Assembly (NCBI GenBank): GCA_002319885.1
Contig: DCFT01000027.1
Span: forward strand, 16,295 to 80,294
Direction: 5' to 3'
Source of the DNA: Bacteroidales bacterium UBA1797
GTDB lineage: Bacteria > Bacteroidota > Bacteroidia > Bacteroidales > VadinHA17
DNA: 64,000 nt
Shown: positions 9,220-17,816 of the stretch, piece by piece
Numbering within the stretch: the first letter of the stretch is position 1
Layout: the number at the start of each line of letters is the position of its first letter
The notes under the pieces: model-generated
Told to the model about the DNA's origin: nothing
What the model saw: only the letters and a program-made list of their open reading frames with translations
Databases searched by the model: none
Program-made: the position numbers and the translations under genes

Positions 9220-9669
9220 ATGGCAACGGAAACAGAACGTAAATTTCTGGTAAAAGGTGAATTCAGACATCTGGCTATCAGAGAGATAAAGATAATGCAA
9301 TCATATCTTTCAATTGACTCAGGTAAGACAATAAGAATCAGGATCGCCGATGATAAGGCTTTTCTTACAATTAAAACCCGACCCGAGGCAAATTCTATAA
9401 CCCGCAACGAGTGGGAAGTTCAGATACCCATTAAGGATGCAGAAGAAATTATGAGTATTTGTCTCCCCGGCAGAGTGGTTAAAACCAGGTATCTCGTTCC
9501 GGCAGGAGGGCACACATTTGAGATCGATGTTTTTCACGACAAGAATGAAGGTCTTATTATTGCTGAACTGGAGCTTACATCTGATGATGAGATTTTTGAC
9601 AAGCCTGAATGGCTTGGTCAAGAAGTGACTGGCCTGCCCCAATATTATAATGCCAATCTGATAAAGTAA
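9220..9669 (+). CDS. CYTH domain protein (triphosphate tunnel metalloenzyme)
   Basis: A 149-residue single-domain CYTH protein. The signature ETERKFLV (ExExK) begins at residue 3. Alternating charged beta strands follow, including IRIRIADDKAFLTIK, EWEVQI and IAELEL, which line the triphosphate-binding tunnel. Small bacterial members hydrolyse inorganic triphosphate or nucleoside triphosphates with Mg or Mn; the true substrate here is not known. The frame is open back to 9079, but those 47 codons are the translation of a dispersed intergenic repeat. The ATG at 9220, directly before the ExExK motif, is therefore chosen. Confidence 0.9.
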   Translation: MATETERKFLVKGEFRHLAIREIKIMQSYLSIDSGKTIRIRIADDKAFLTIKTRPEANSITRNEWEVQIPIKDAEEIMSICLPGRVVKTRYLVPAGGHTFEIDVFHDKNEGLIIAELELTSDDEIFDKPEWLGQEVTGLPQYYNANLIK

Positions 9670-9672
9670 ATT

Positions 9673-10041
9673 CTATTTTTTAAAGATAAAAAATACTGCA
9701 AGAATCAGAAAGGCAAATCCGATAAGCTGGTTTAGCCGGAATTGTTCATTCTTAAAAAAAATGAGCGTAAAAACCGTGAAAACACTTATCGAGATGACTT
9801 CCTGAATAACTTTTAGCTGTATCAGAGAAAAAGGTCCCCCATTTTCTCTGAAACCAATCCTGTTAGCTGGTACCTGAAGTGAATATTCAAAAAATGCAAT
9901 TCCCCAACTCAACACTATTACAGCCAATAGACTCATGGATGCAAACCTGCTCATAGTTCTTAACCTGAGATGACCGTACCATGCTATGGTCATAAAGGTA
10001 TTCGACATAATAAGCAGAAGAACTGTGAATACACCTTTCAT
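9673..10041 (-). CDS. DUF486 family small membrane protein
   Basis: A 122-residue protein with four hydrophobic helices. It matches the DUF486 (DMT-like) family, with an N-terminal helix, a conserved WYGHLR segment after helix one, and a WGIAFFEYSLQVPANRIG segment in the middle. The family is related to small multidrug resistance/EamA half-transporters, but no substrate is established. It lies 24 bp after the second ATP-grasp gene on the same strand, so it is likely the last gene of the KamA/ATP-grasp operon and could be an exporter for its product (inference). It converges with the CYTH gene with 3 bp between the stops. Confidence 0.85.
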   Translation of the reverse strand: MKGVFTVLLLIMSNTFMTIAWYGHLRLRTMSRFASMSLLAVIVLSWGIAFFEYSLQVPANRIGFRENGGPFSLIQLKVIQEVISISVFTVFTLIFFKNEQFRLNQLIGFAFLILAVFFIFKK

Positions 10042-10065
10042 TTACGTAGAAAATAGTGAGGCATA

Positions 10066-11031
10066 TTATATATTTAAATCGTTGATTATTCTTTGCAAGA
10101 CCTCAGCAAAAGCATATCCTGCCTCTTTTGTTGCGGCTACGAATCCCCCGTCAGGAGAAATACATGGATTACCATTTATCTCTATCACGAATACATTTTC
10201 GTTGCTGTCGGTTCTCACATCCACTCTTGCATAGCCTTTTAATCCAAATAGATTCCAGCAGGAGAGAGCTGCTTGTCTGAGGTTTGATTCTAATTTTTCA
10301 CTAAGGTTATTACCAGGAAACACCCTGACAGTATTTTTATATTCGAAACTTTCCATTTCCCACTTAGCTTTAAAATCGATGATCCTTGGCCTCTTTTCAT
10401 CATAGTCTACGAAGACAATCTCTGCCGGAGGCAGTACTTCCGGACCATCTTTTCCGGCCAGAACGCTTATATTAAACTCCCTTCCATCAATATAATCTTC
10501 AATAAACCAGTGAGAATCATCAAGTCCCTTAAGTCTTTTTTCAAAGCCCGGCCCACATTCAAAAACTGAATCGCTGGTAATACCCAGGGAACCATCCTCC
10601 CATATTGGTTTTACTATGTATTTTCTTCCTGGTTTCAGAAGTTTAGACTGAGAGGGCATATAGGATCCCGGGTTATTGATTCCTGCAGTCTTCATTGTAT
10701 TGCTGCAGATTGACTTATTTGTTGTCAGAAATATTGATTCAAGTGAATTTCCGGAGTAGGGAATAGAATATAAGTTCAGAAGCGCCGGAACGAAATAAAT
10801 AAGTTCACCCTTATTGTTGATGGATTCAACAAGGTTAAAAACAAAATCTGGTTTCTCACTTGCAAGGTTGGCAATTTCCGCCATGAACTGCTCTGTGATA
10901 CCTTTCCTGTAGACCGATATCCCCAGGTCAATAAGGTGTTTTTCAATATGAGCTACCTGATCCAGTACATCGAGTTCATCAGCTAATGCCCCTTCTCTGG
11001 GTTCATTATAAATGATACAGCATCTCCTCAT
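10066..11031 (-). CDS. ATP-grasp ligase, D-Ala-D-Ala ligase-like (second of a pair)
   Basis: A 321-residue ATP-grasp enzyme related to D-alanine-D-alanine ligase. It has an N-terminal Rossmann-like half (FNLVESINNKGE), a central ATP-grasp portion (KYIVKPIWEDGSLGI, then the WFIEDYIDGREFNISV segment) and Mg-binding acids near the C-terminus (VRTDSNENVFVIEINGNPC). The family joins two amino or hydroxy acids using ATP. The frame opens at 11094, but a clean GGAGG at 11040-11036 four bases before the ATG at 11031 marks the real start and removes a 29-bp overlap with the upstream paralog. Its pairing with another ATP-grasp enzyme and a lysine aminomutase suggests a dipeptide or beta-amino-acid conjugate as product, not cell-wall D-Ala-D-Ala. 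Confidence 0.82.
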   Translation of the reverse strand: MRRCCIIYNEPREGALADELDVLDQVAHIEKHLIDLGISVYRKGITEQFMAEIANLASEKPDFVFNLVESINNKGELIYFVPALLNLYSIPYSGNSLESIFLTTNKSICSNTMKTAGINNPGSYMPSQSKLLKPGRKYIVKPIWEDGSLGITSDSVFECGPGFEKRLKGLDDSHWFIEDYIDGREFNISVLAGKDGPEVLPPAEIVFVDYDEKRPRIIDFKAKWEMESFEYKNTVRVFPGNNLSEKLESNLRQAALSCWNLFGLKGYARVDVRTDSNENVFVIEINGNPCISPDGGFVAATKEAGYAFAEVLQRIINDLNI

Positions 11032-11035
11032 ATAT

Positions 11036-11040
11036 CCTCC
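11036..11040 (-). promoter_or_regulatory. Shine-Dalgarno site setting the start of the second ATP-grasp gene
   Basis: The minus strand reads GGAGG-ATAT-ATG. Strong Shine-Dalgarno sequences are rare in this window, so this one is informative. It places translation start at 11031, not at the upstream in-frame ATG at 11094. Confidence 0.7.
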
Positions 11041-11065
11041 GCTCCCTGTATTTACAAAAATTATG

Positions 11066-12034
11066 CTATTGCCTGATTCTTTTGAGGGCCGCACCCATAA
11101 TCATTTCCAGTAATGTTTGGTATTCAATGCCATACATTCGCGCCAGAATAGGCAAATCTGAATGAATAGGGTTTAATCCGGCTAATGGATTCGCTTCAAT
11201 AAAACAAATGTTTCCGTTACGGTCGGCTTTCAGATCCACTCTGCCTGCATCAACGGCATCCAATGCTTTCCAGGCACGGACAGCTACTGATTTGCATTCT
11301 TCAATTATATCAGAATCAAGAGGTTTGTAAGTGCAATAATTCTGATAATTCTCCTTAACTTCAACTGAATAGGGAAGGTTATTGATAGTCATAACTTCCA
11401 TTCCACCAATTGCAATGGCTTCCTCACCATAACCTACAACACCAACGGTGAACTCCCTCCCCGGCAGGTATTCTTCAACAAGCGCCGGTTGTCTGAATTC
11501 CCTGAGAATCCATTCAACCATTTTCAATAACTCGTCATAGTTATGAACGAGACTATTTTCTGTAATTCCCTTACCTGTTCCTTCAGAAACAGGTTTTACG
11601 AAAAGAGGGTATTTAAGGTCACATTTTTCAAGATCTTTCAACTCATTTATCCGGAGACCAGGACTCACCGGCACGCCTGCGGCATCTACAACAAGTTTCG
11701 CAAGGTGCTTATTCAGTGATAATCCCATTATTACAGGACCGCTGAATACATAAGGAATTTTATACTGGTCAAGAATAGCAGGGACTACCGATTCTCTGCC
11801 ATCACCATATAATCCTTCAGCTATATTAAAAACGATATCCCATCTTCTTCCTGCAGCAAGGGATTCGATCAGCTGAAAAGCATTTCCGATGAGTTCGGTA
11901 TCATAACCCATCTTTTTCAAGGCATCCTGTAAAGCGTCAACAGTTTCCTGCTTGTCAAATTCGGCAGTTTCATCCATGGAATATCCGCGGTCAATATACC
12001 ATGACCGCAGATCATACGTTAATCCTACTTTCAT
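11066..12034 (-). CDS. ATP-grasp ligase, D-Ala-D-Ala ligase-like (first of a pair)
   Basis: A 322-residue ATP-grasp protein of the D-Ala-D-Ala ligase superfamily. The N-terminal domain has DIVFNIAEGLYGDGRES, equivalent to the Ddl substrate-binding loop. The ATP-grasp core has YPLFVKPVSEGTGKGI, the EEYLPGREFTVGV segment, and metal-binding residues in VDLKADRNGNICFIEANP. It differs clearly from its downstream neighbour, so the pair is not a recent duplication. The gene begins 9 bp after the KamA-like gene and ends 34 bp before the second ligase. Substrates are unknown; beta-lysine or another product of the aminomutase is the natural candidate (inference). Confidence 0.83.
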   Translation of the reverse strand: MKVGLTYDLRSWYIDRGYSMDETAEFDKQETVDALQDALKKMGYDTELIGNAFQLIESLAAGRRWDIVFNIAEGLYGDGRESVVPAILDQYKIPYVFSGPVIMGLSLNKHLAKLVVDAAGVPVSPGLRINELKDLEKCDLKYPLFVKPVSEGTGKGITENSLVHNYDELLKMVEWILREFRQPALVEEYLPGREFTVGVVGYGEEAIAIGGMEVMTINNLPYSVEVKENYQNYCTYKPLDSDIIEECKSVAVRAWKALDAVDAGRVDLKADRNGNICFIEANPLAGLNPIHSDLPILARMYGIEYQTLLEMIMGAALKRIRQ

Positions 12035-12043
12035 TTGTATGAC

Positions 12044-13135
12044 TTATTTTTCAGGATATTCGCATAAAACACCTTTGTAATTGCGCAACACAATGTGGTC
12101 TTCATTATGTTCTACAACATAATTTGGCAGTAAGGGTATTTTTCCTCCGCCACCTGGTGCGTCGACTACAAAAGTAGGTACTGCATAACCACTTGTAAAA
12201 CCACGGAGTCCTTTAATTATTTCCAGACCTTTTTTGACGGTGGTTCTAAAATGCCCTGAACCTGGTATCAAATCACATTGATACAGATAATAAGGTCTGA
12301 CCCTTATTTTTAGCAATTTATGCATTAGCTCCTTCATAACAGGAACATTATCATTTATACCTTTTAAGAGAACAGTCTGACTTCCCAGTGGAAATCCTCC
12401 ATCCGCAAGTTTGTTACACGCTTTTGCACATTCGTCTGTTATCTCAGCGGGATGAGAAAAATGCAGGCTTATAAAGAGCGGATGATATTTTTTAAGAGTA
12501 TTTATCAGGTTGTCTGTAATTCTCTGTGGAAGCACCACTGGAATCCTTGTCCCGATCCTAATTATTTCAACATGCTCAATACTGCGGATATTAGAAAGAA
12601 TATAATCGAGCGTTTCATCATTTAATGTCAGGGGATCGCCTCCACTAATAAGAACATCACGTACTTCCTTATGAGTTGCAATATAATTGAATGCCTTTTC
12701 AAAATCCTGCCTGCCCAGCTTATCAAGTCTCCCCACAGAATGTGAACGTGTACAATATCTGCAATAATTAGAACATACTTGTGTAACCGTAAATAAAACC
12801 CTGTCGGGGTATCTATGAACAATACCTTTAACAGGAGAGAAAGATTTTTCGTGCAGAGGATCAGACTGTTCGCTGCTCGATTCAAGTAATTCTTCAACTA
12901 CCGGAATGACATTCCGCCGCAGAGGATGTGCCGGTTTACTGTCATAAATCAACGAAGCAAAATAAGGAGTGATTCTTAGTGGCAGACGACCTTTTAGATT
13001 ATTAATAGCCAGAATCTCTTTTTCGGATAATTTCATGATTTTCTTTAGATCTTCGATGCTTGTGAAAGCATTTCGAAGTTGCCATTTCCAATCATTCCAG
13101 GAATCGATGGTTGTTAGGGGGAAGTAACGGCGCAT
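12044..13135 (-). CDS. kamA: Lysine 2,3-aminomutase-like radical SAM enzyme (KamA family)
   Basis: A 363-residue radical SAM, PLP-dependent aminomutase. The SAM-binding cluster motif is C-SNY-C-RY-C (about residues 121-128, VTQVCSNYCRYCTRSH). ISGGDPLT and the C-terminal PLP Lys in VDAPGGGGKIPLLPNY (about 332) match lysine 2,3-aminomutases, which convert L-lysine to L-beta-lysine; glutamate 2,3-aminomutase is an alternative. The frame extends to an ATG at 13285, but those 50 codons contain two perfect hairpins typical of a dispersed element. The family-conserved region starts at RRYFPLTTIDSWNDWKWQL, so the ATG at 13135 is preferred. It leads an operon with two ATP-grasp ligases and a DUF486 protein. 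No AblB-type acetyltransferase is nearby. Confidence 0.83.
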   Translation of the reverse strand: MRRYFPLTTIDSWNDWKWQLRNAFTSIEDLKKIMKLSEKEILAINNLKGRLPLRITPYFASLIYDSKPAHPLRRNVIPVVEELLESSSEQSDPLHEKSFSPVKGIVHRYPDRVLFTVTQVCSNYCRYCTRSHSVGRLDKLGRQDFEKAFNYIATHKEVRDVLISGGDPLTLNDETLDYILSNIRSIEHVEIIRIGTRIPVVLPQRITDNLINTLKKYHPLFISLHFSHPAEITDECAKACNKLADGGFPLGSQTVLLKGINDNVPVMKELMHKLLKIRVRPYYLYQCDLIPGSGHFRTTVKKGLEIIKGLRGFTSGYAVPTFVVDAPGGGGKIPLLPNYVVEHNEDHIVLRNYKGVLCEYPEK

Positions 13136-13209
13136 AAACTCCGAACTTCTGTTGCTAACTAACGGAATTGGGATTTCGTTTTGCGAAAAAATCGTGGTTT
13201 TCGCGCCAG

Positions 13210-13267
13210 GCTCTTCATCAGAAGAGCAACCCACGAGGCGACTCTCTCCGTGGAGAGTCGTAGCCTC
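13210..13267. repeat. Paired hairpin element upstream of kamA
   Basis: Two adjacent hairpins. The first, at 13210-13227, is GCTCTTC-ATCA-GAAGAGC. The second, at 13235-13267, has arms GAGGC/GCCTC around GACTCTC/GAGAGTC. They lie in the upstream extension of the kamA frame. Such stacked hairpins are typical of small dispersed intergenic elements or structured leaders and are unlikely to encode the enzyme's N-terminus. Confidence 0.6.
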
Positions 13268-13285
13268 ATTATTGTTAGCGTTCAT

Positions 13286-13970
13286 AACGGATGATGAAAA
13301 ATTTCACCTTTCTTTTTAATTTGATTGTTTGTTTGTTTTAAATTAATACTGTTTATCAAAAATAATTAGGGACGAAAATATATAATCTATAGATACAAAG
13401 TACCATTCGACCACCAGAAATATTAACACAAATTACATTTTATTAACAATGGATATTTTCCGTACCTCCTTCATAGCCTTTAAAGCATTGATTAATATGT
13501 TTATATGTAGTTTTATTCTCATGATTTTATATATGATTTTTTTCGGTCTTTTTAGATAATAATATTTCGAATTATACTGAAAATTACCTGTCTCAATCAT
13601 CTTAATGACTAAAATATTTAGATAGAAATCATTTTGTACCGTAAATCAGAAAAATTTATACTGATTCCGAATGCTTTCTTTAGATTTATTGCCTTTCACT
13701 TTATAACAATTTCCACCAATTGTATGGAAATGATCTTTAACGTGAAAACCTTAATAATGTTTTATAAAATCAGTCGTATTTAATAAAATATTTTAAGCGT
13801 ATCGTTAAACACAAATTAAAACTCATGCATAGTAAAAGTATTTCTCAGATTATTATTATTAATTCCTGCTAGTCAATTATATTTATATTAAACAAATAAA
13901 CCTTATCAAAGCGTATTCCGGAAATCTAAGTACTATAAACTTCTGCAGATTCGGATACTCATTATAGAAG
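13286..13970. other. Gene-free AT-rich intergenic region
   Basis: About 685 bp between the divergent kamA and MATE genes. It is strongly AT-rich, with stops in all frames and no RNA gene, long repeat or mobile element that I can see. A TATTTTTG on the minus strand near 13362-13369 fits the Bacteroidota -7 consensus TAnnTTTG, but no correctly spaced -33 element is visible. The size would fit an untranslated regulator or decayed sequence, and I cannot distinguish these. Confidence 0.55.
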
Positions 13971-15395
13971 ATGAACTCAGAAAATATAAGTACCAATAGA
14001 AATACGGGATTAAAATCTTTTTTTCGTGATGTTAAAGAGGCTGTATCAGGAACAGATCAGGACTTTACGGAAGGTAAGCTAAGCCGGGCAATTTTATTGC
14101 TTTCAATTCCTGCCGTTCTTGAAATGGTTATGGAATCTGTTTTCGTTATTGTCGATATTTACTTCGTTTCCAAACTTGGCGCCAATGCAGTAGCAACAGT
14201 AGGGATTACCGAATCGATGGTAACAATAATTTATGCAATTGCGATTGGGCTTGGAACTGCTACAACATCAATGGTGTCAAGAAGAATTGGTGAAAAGAAG
14301 CCTGAGGAAGCATCCAAAACGGCTCTGCAGGCAATTCTGACAGGTGTACTAATTTCAATTTTAATAGGGTTACCAGGCGCTCTTTTATCAAGAAATCTAC
14401 TCGACCTGATGGGCGCTTCAAAAGATATTGTAGAGAGAATGTCAGGTTACACAAGTGTAATGTTAGGCTGCAATATTGTTATAATGATGCTCTTCATTAT
14501 AAACGCTATCTTCAGAAGCGCAGGCGATGCTGCAGTTGCCATGAAGGTCCTTTGGATAGGGAATATAATTAATATAGCGCTTGACCCATGTCTGATCTTT
14601 GGACTTGGACCATTTCCTCAAATGGGCGTAACAGGTGCCGCTGTCGCTACCAGTATTGGAAGAGGTACAGCTGTCCTTTTTCAGTATTATCTGCTTTTCA
14701 TAGCTAAAAAACGTATTCATCTTTCTGTAAAACATCTTTCTGTCGATTTAAAAATAATGATCAGGCTGCTCAAATTATCAATTGGCAGTATAGGTCAGAA
14801 CCTTATTGGTACAACAAGCTGGATAGCACTTGTTCGCATTCTTTCAATATTTGGAAGTGAGGTTGTGGCTGGCTATACTATAGCTCTGAGAATAATAGGT
14901 TTTACATTATTGCCATCATGGGGAATAAGCAACGCCGCTTCTACTCTTGTGGGACAAAATCTTGGAGCAAAAAAACCGGAAAGGGCAGAACGATCGGTAT
15001 GGGTCACAGGCTGGATAAACATGATTCTGCTTGGAGTGATAAGTTTAGTTCTTATTCTCTTTCCCGAAATATTTATAAAAATTTTTATCGACAACGAAAA
15101 CGTGATAAAAGCAGGAGTTTTGGGGCTGAGGATTGTAAGCATCGGTTTTGTTGCCTATGGTCTGGGAATGGTGCTTGTTAATTCATTTAATGGTGCAGGC
15201 GATACATCCACACCTCTTAAAATTAATATTTTCGCATTCTGGTTAGTTGAAATTCCTCTTGCCTGGCTGCTGGCAATCAAAGCAGGCTTAAATGAAGAAG
15301 GCGTTTTTATTGCAATTGTAGCAGCAGAGTCATTAATGACTTTTATAGCATGGCTGGTGTTCAGAAAAGGAAAATGGAAACTTAAAGAGGTATAA
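13971..15395 (+). CDS. MATE family efflux transporter
   Basis: A 474-residue integral membrane protein with about 12 transmembrane helices in two homologous halves. A roughly 35-residue hydrophilic N-terminus is followed by the first helix (LSIPAVLEMVMESVFVIVDI) and the conserved NIINIALDPCLIFGLGP loop of MATE exporters. MATE pumps exchange drugs or toxic metabolites for Na+ or H+. It is monocistronic and converges with arfB, with 7 bp between the stops. The substrate cannot be predicted. Confidence 0.92.
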   Translation: MNSENISTNRNTGLKSFFRDVKEAVSGTDQDFTEGKLSRAILLLSIPAVLEMVMESVFVIVDIYFVSKLGANAVATVGITESMVTIIYAIAIGLGTATTSMVSRRIGEKKPEEASKTALQAILTGVLISILIGLPGALLSRNLLDLMGASKDIVERMSGYTSVMLGCNIVIMMLFIINAIFRSAGDAAVAMKVLWIGNIINIALDPCLIFGLGPFPQMGVTGAAVATSIGRGTAVLFQYYLLFIAKKRIHLSVKHLSVDLKIMIRLLKLSIGSIGQNLIGTTSWIALVRILSIFGSEVVAGYTIALRIIGFTLLPSWGISNAASTLVGQNLGAKKPERAERSVWVTGWINMILLGVISLVLILFPEIFIKIFIDNENVIKAGVLGLRIVSIGFVAYGLGMVLVNSFNGAGDTSTPLKINIFAFWLVEIPLAWLLAIKAGLNEEGVFIAIVAAESLMTFIAWLVFRKGKWKLKEV

Positions 15396-15402
15396 AGAAA
15401 GC

Positions 15403-15834
15403 TTATTCACTTGATTCGCCAGAGTCTTGCCGCATCTTTTTGATATTTCCCCGGTTACGCTTACCTTCAAGCCTCTTCAATTTTGAAGCCCTTGTAGGTT
15501 TGGTTGCCTTTCGTCTTTTTTGAATGGTTAGCGCCTTTGAAATAAGATCGTAAAATTTTTCTGTTACGGCTACCTTGTTCATTAACTGAGTCCTTTCAGA
15601 TTGCGCGACAAGTATTAGCTCGTGTTCCTTATTAATCTTGTTCTTCAGCCTCCTGAGAATCATTTCCTTTTCTTCATCTGAGAAGCCGGAAGTTACGGCC
15701 AGATTAAACCTCAGCTCAACTTTTGTGCTGACTTTGTTAACATTCTGACCTCCGGGTCCACTACTTCTTGAAGTTGAAAAGATGAATTCATTATCAAGAT
15801 TTCTGGTTTTAAGCTCTTCTGAATTCATAGCCAT
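15403..15834 (-). CDS. arfB: ArfB (YaeJ)-type ribosome-rescue peptidyl-tRNA hydrolase
   Basis: A 143-residue protein with the release-factor GGQ catalytic loop (SSGPGGQNVNKVSTKVEL, Gly28-Gly29-Gln30). Its C-terminal tail is strongly basic (rich in Lys/Arg over the last about 35 residues) and in ArfB enters the empty mRNA channel of stalled ribosomes. It hydrolyses peptidyl-tRNA on non-stop complexes. The lack of a codon-recognition domain separates it from RF1/RF2. The first Met or the Met at residue 3 may be the start. It lies 10 bp after the EamA transporter gene on the same strand. Confidence 0.95.
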   Translation of the reverse strand: MAMNSEELKTRNLDNEFIFSTSRSSGPGGQNVNKVSTKVELRFNLAVTSGFSDEEKEMILRRLKNKINKEHELILVAQSERTQLMNKVAVTEKFYDLISKALTIQKRRKATKPTRASKLKRLEGKRNRGNIKKMRQDSGESSE

Positions 15835-15844
15835 TTAAGTTGAA

Positions 15845-16747
15845 CTAGAGAAAAAAGAGGGCAACTCCTCCAACACTGACAATTGCGCCCACCAATTCAG
15901 GAAATGTAACCTTCTGCTTAAATAAAATAACTGCCGGAATGATTATAAATACCGGGACAAGAGCCATAATAGTAGATGCAATACCGGCTTCAGTATATTT
16001 TACAGCAATCAGGGAAAATGATACACCTAGAAAGGGGCCAAAAAAGGCTCCAAGACTTGTTAACATTATTCCTGATTTATGACGGGTAGCAATTCTGACA
16101 TTTCCCCAGCGAGAAAGGAGAGTTACAAGCAAAACATATCCCATTATTCCGGCAATAATCCTTATCTGAGTAGCTGCAAAAGGATCATAGTTTTTCATTC
16201 CAAACTTACTCAATACCAGTCCCAGAGCCTGACCTACGGCACCTCCAAAAGCATATAGAATGCCTTTTGGTGCGAGTTTTAAAGATAATTTTTCACCCTT
16301 TACAGGCCGGCTGAATATTGCCATTGCTATTCCTGTAAATGTCAGCGTCATTCCCAGATAATGAAATAAAGTAAGCCGTTCACCAAGAATCAGAAAACTA
16401 AAAAATGCTGTAATAGGAGGGACCAGAGTCATAATCAGCATCGAAAACCTCGAGCCGATCATTGTATAAGACTTGAATAAGAAAAGATCTCCAAACACAA
16501 AACCAACGAGCCCCGAAAGTGATAGCCACAACCAGTTTTCGCCGCTGGCGTCTACAGGTAACAGAAAACCTCTTCTGATAAGTGTGAACGCGCTCAGAAA
16601 AGCAAATCCGATAACAAGTCTTAGTATATTTACAGCCACAGATCCTATTTTATGACTGGCTGACTCAAATGCCAGGGATGTTATTGTCCAGAAAACCGCT
16701 GTCAGAAGAGCTGCAAATTCACCGAAGTGATGATTAAAAAAAATCAT
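15845..16747 (-). CDS. EamA/DMT family transporter
   Basis: A 300-residue membrane protein with ten hydrophobic helices arranged as two EamA repeats of about 140 residues. The first covers GEFAALLTAVFWTITSLAFE through the helix ending near 140; the second begins near GILYAFGGAVGQALGLVLSK. EamA members export metabolites or amino acids or take up small solutes; no specificity is visible. It is followed 10 bp later by arfB. Confidence 0.88.
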   Translation of the reverse strand: MIFFNHHFGEFAALLTAVFWTITSLAFESASHKIGSVAVNILRLVIGFAFLSAFTLIRRGFLLPVDASGENWLWLSLSGLVGFVFGDLFLFKSYTMIGSRFSMLIMTLVPPITAFFSFLILGERLTLFHYLGMTLTFTGIAMAIFSRPVKGEKLSLKLAPKGILYAFGGAVGQALGLVLSKFGMKNYDPFAATQIRIIAGIMGYVLLVTLLSRWGNVRIATRHKSGIMLTSLGAFFGPFLGVSFSLIAVKYTEAGIASTIMALVPVFIIIPAVILFKQKVTFPELVGAIVSVGGVALFFL

Positions 16748-16844
16748 ATTAATTTCAGATAGGTCTGATTATCTTTAAAGGGCGTAAAATTATAATTAAT
16801 TGTTATTAATGTTATGGATTTTCGAATTATATCTTTTGTAAAAA

Positions 16845-16936
16845 CCTTTGTGAACCTTAGTGTATCCTTTGTGTCCTTTGTGGTAAAAAATCGAACCACA
16901 AAGTGACACTAAGGTCCGCACACAGTAGCACAAAGG
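16845..16936. repeat. Dispersed inverted repeat, CCACAAAG family, copy 3
   Basis: A left half of CCTTTGTGxACCTTAGTG-type units reads into CCTTTGTGGT. After a 10-base loop, ACCACAAAGTGACACTAAGG reads back. The whole can fold as one long imperfect hairpin. It lies between the divergent EamA and DUF169 genes and ends about 24 bp before the DUF169 start. Confidence 0.75.
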
Positions 16937-16960
16937 GAGAGAAAACTTAAGTAGTATATT

Positions 16961-17707
16961 ATGAATACAGAACTCAAAGATCAATTTATAAGTCAATGGA
17001 AGAAGTATTTTAACAATGCAGATCTTCCGATAACATATTACTATACTGATGTCCCTGAGAAGGCAACCATAATGTCGTCCTCAGGTAAATGGAACTGTCT
17101 TATTTGCCAGCTTCAAAAGGTAAGATCAGGCGAATCGCTGGCATTCAGTGCAGATTCCGTGAAATGTGGAGGTGCAAAGCGCTATCTTGGCTTTGCTGAA
17201 AAAATCCGTCCCAATTTCGAGTATTTTCTTTCATGTGGTATCGCTGGCGAAATGGAAGGTGAAAGATATATACAGACACCACAACTGGTTGCAGATTTAA
17301 TAAAAAAGCAAAAGAAAATGGATATTCATGGGAAATACATTGTATTTAAAAGATGGGATAATTTGGATAAAAATGATAATCCTGATGTTGCAATTTTTTT
17401 TGCAACACCTGATGTTCTTTCCGGACTTTTCACACTTGCAAACTATGATCAATCTGAACCAGATAGTACTATTGCACCATTTGGCGCAGGTTGCGGATCA
17501 ATAGTTTATTTCCCTTTTATTGAAAAAGATTCCGGACGGCCGAGAGCCGTAATAGGTATGTTTGATGTTTCTGCCAGGCCATGTGTACCTGAAGGGGTTC
17601 TTACTTTTTCAGTTCCGATGGTCAAATTCATGAAAATGATCAGCTACATGGATGATAGCTTCCTTATTACTGATTCCTGGAAAAAAGTTCAGAAACGGAT
17701 TAAGTAG
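16961..17707 (+). CDS. DUF169 family protein
   Basis: A 248-residue soluble protein without a signal peptide, matching the DUF169 family. Conserved features are the CGGAKRYLGF segment around residues 67-76, several dispersed Cys (C47, C49, C67, C89), and the FGAGCGSIVYFPF motif in the second half. The family is common in anaerobes and is often found beside redox or metal enzymes. Its function is unknown, though the conserved Cys suggest a metal or Fe-S site. The gene stands alone, and its neighbours give no clue. Confidence 0.85.
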   Translation: MNTELKDQFISQWKKYFNNADLPITYYYTDVPEKATIMSSSGKWNCLICQLQKVRSGESLAFSADSVKCGGAKRYLGFAEKIRPNFEYFLSCGIAGEMEGERYIQTPQLVADLIKKQKKMDIHGKYIVFKRWDNLDKNDNPDVAIFFATPDVLSGLFTLANYDQSEPDSTIAPFGAGCGSIVYFPFIEKDSGRPRAVIGMFDVSARPCVPEGVLTFSVPMVKFMKMISYMDDSFLITDSWKKVQKRIK

Positions 17708-17734
17708 AAATTATGTATTTTCTCTGCTAACTCT

Positions 17735-17747
17735 CCCGCCTTGCGGG
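17735..17747. terminator. Small GC hairpin after DUF169 gene
   Basis: CCCGC-CTT-GCGGG lies 28 bp past the stop, between two convergent genes. The stem is short and no U-tract follows, so terminator activity is only a possibility. Confidence 0.3.
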
Positions 17748-17816
17748 TCAAGTTATGCTTCTAAGTTTATATCTTTGTCGGTTCTTATGTTTTTTGTTAC
17801 ACACAGAGAAGAAGTT

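Noticed and set aside
13286..13970. Hidden gene or tRNA in the 685-bp gap
   Set aside because: All frames are closed by frequent stops and no cloverleaf-like GC-rich segment was found by eye; a covariance-model search would settle whether a small RNA is present.
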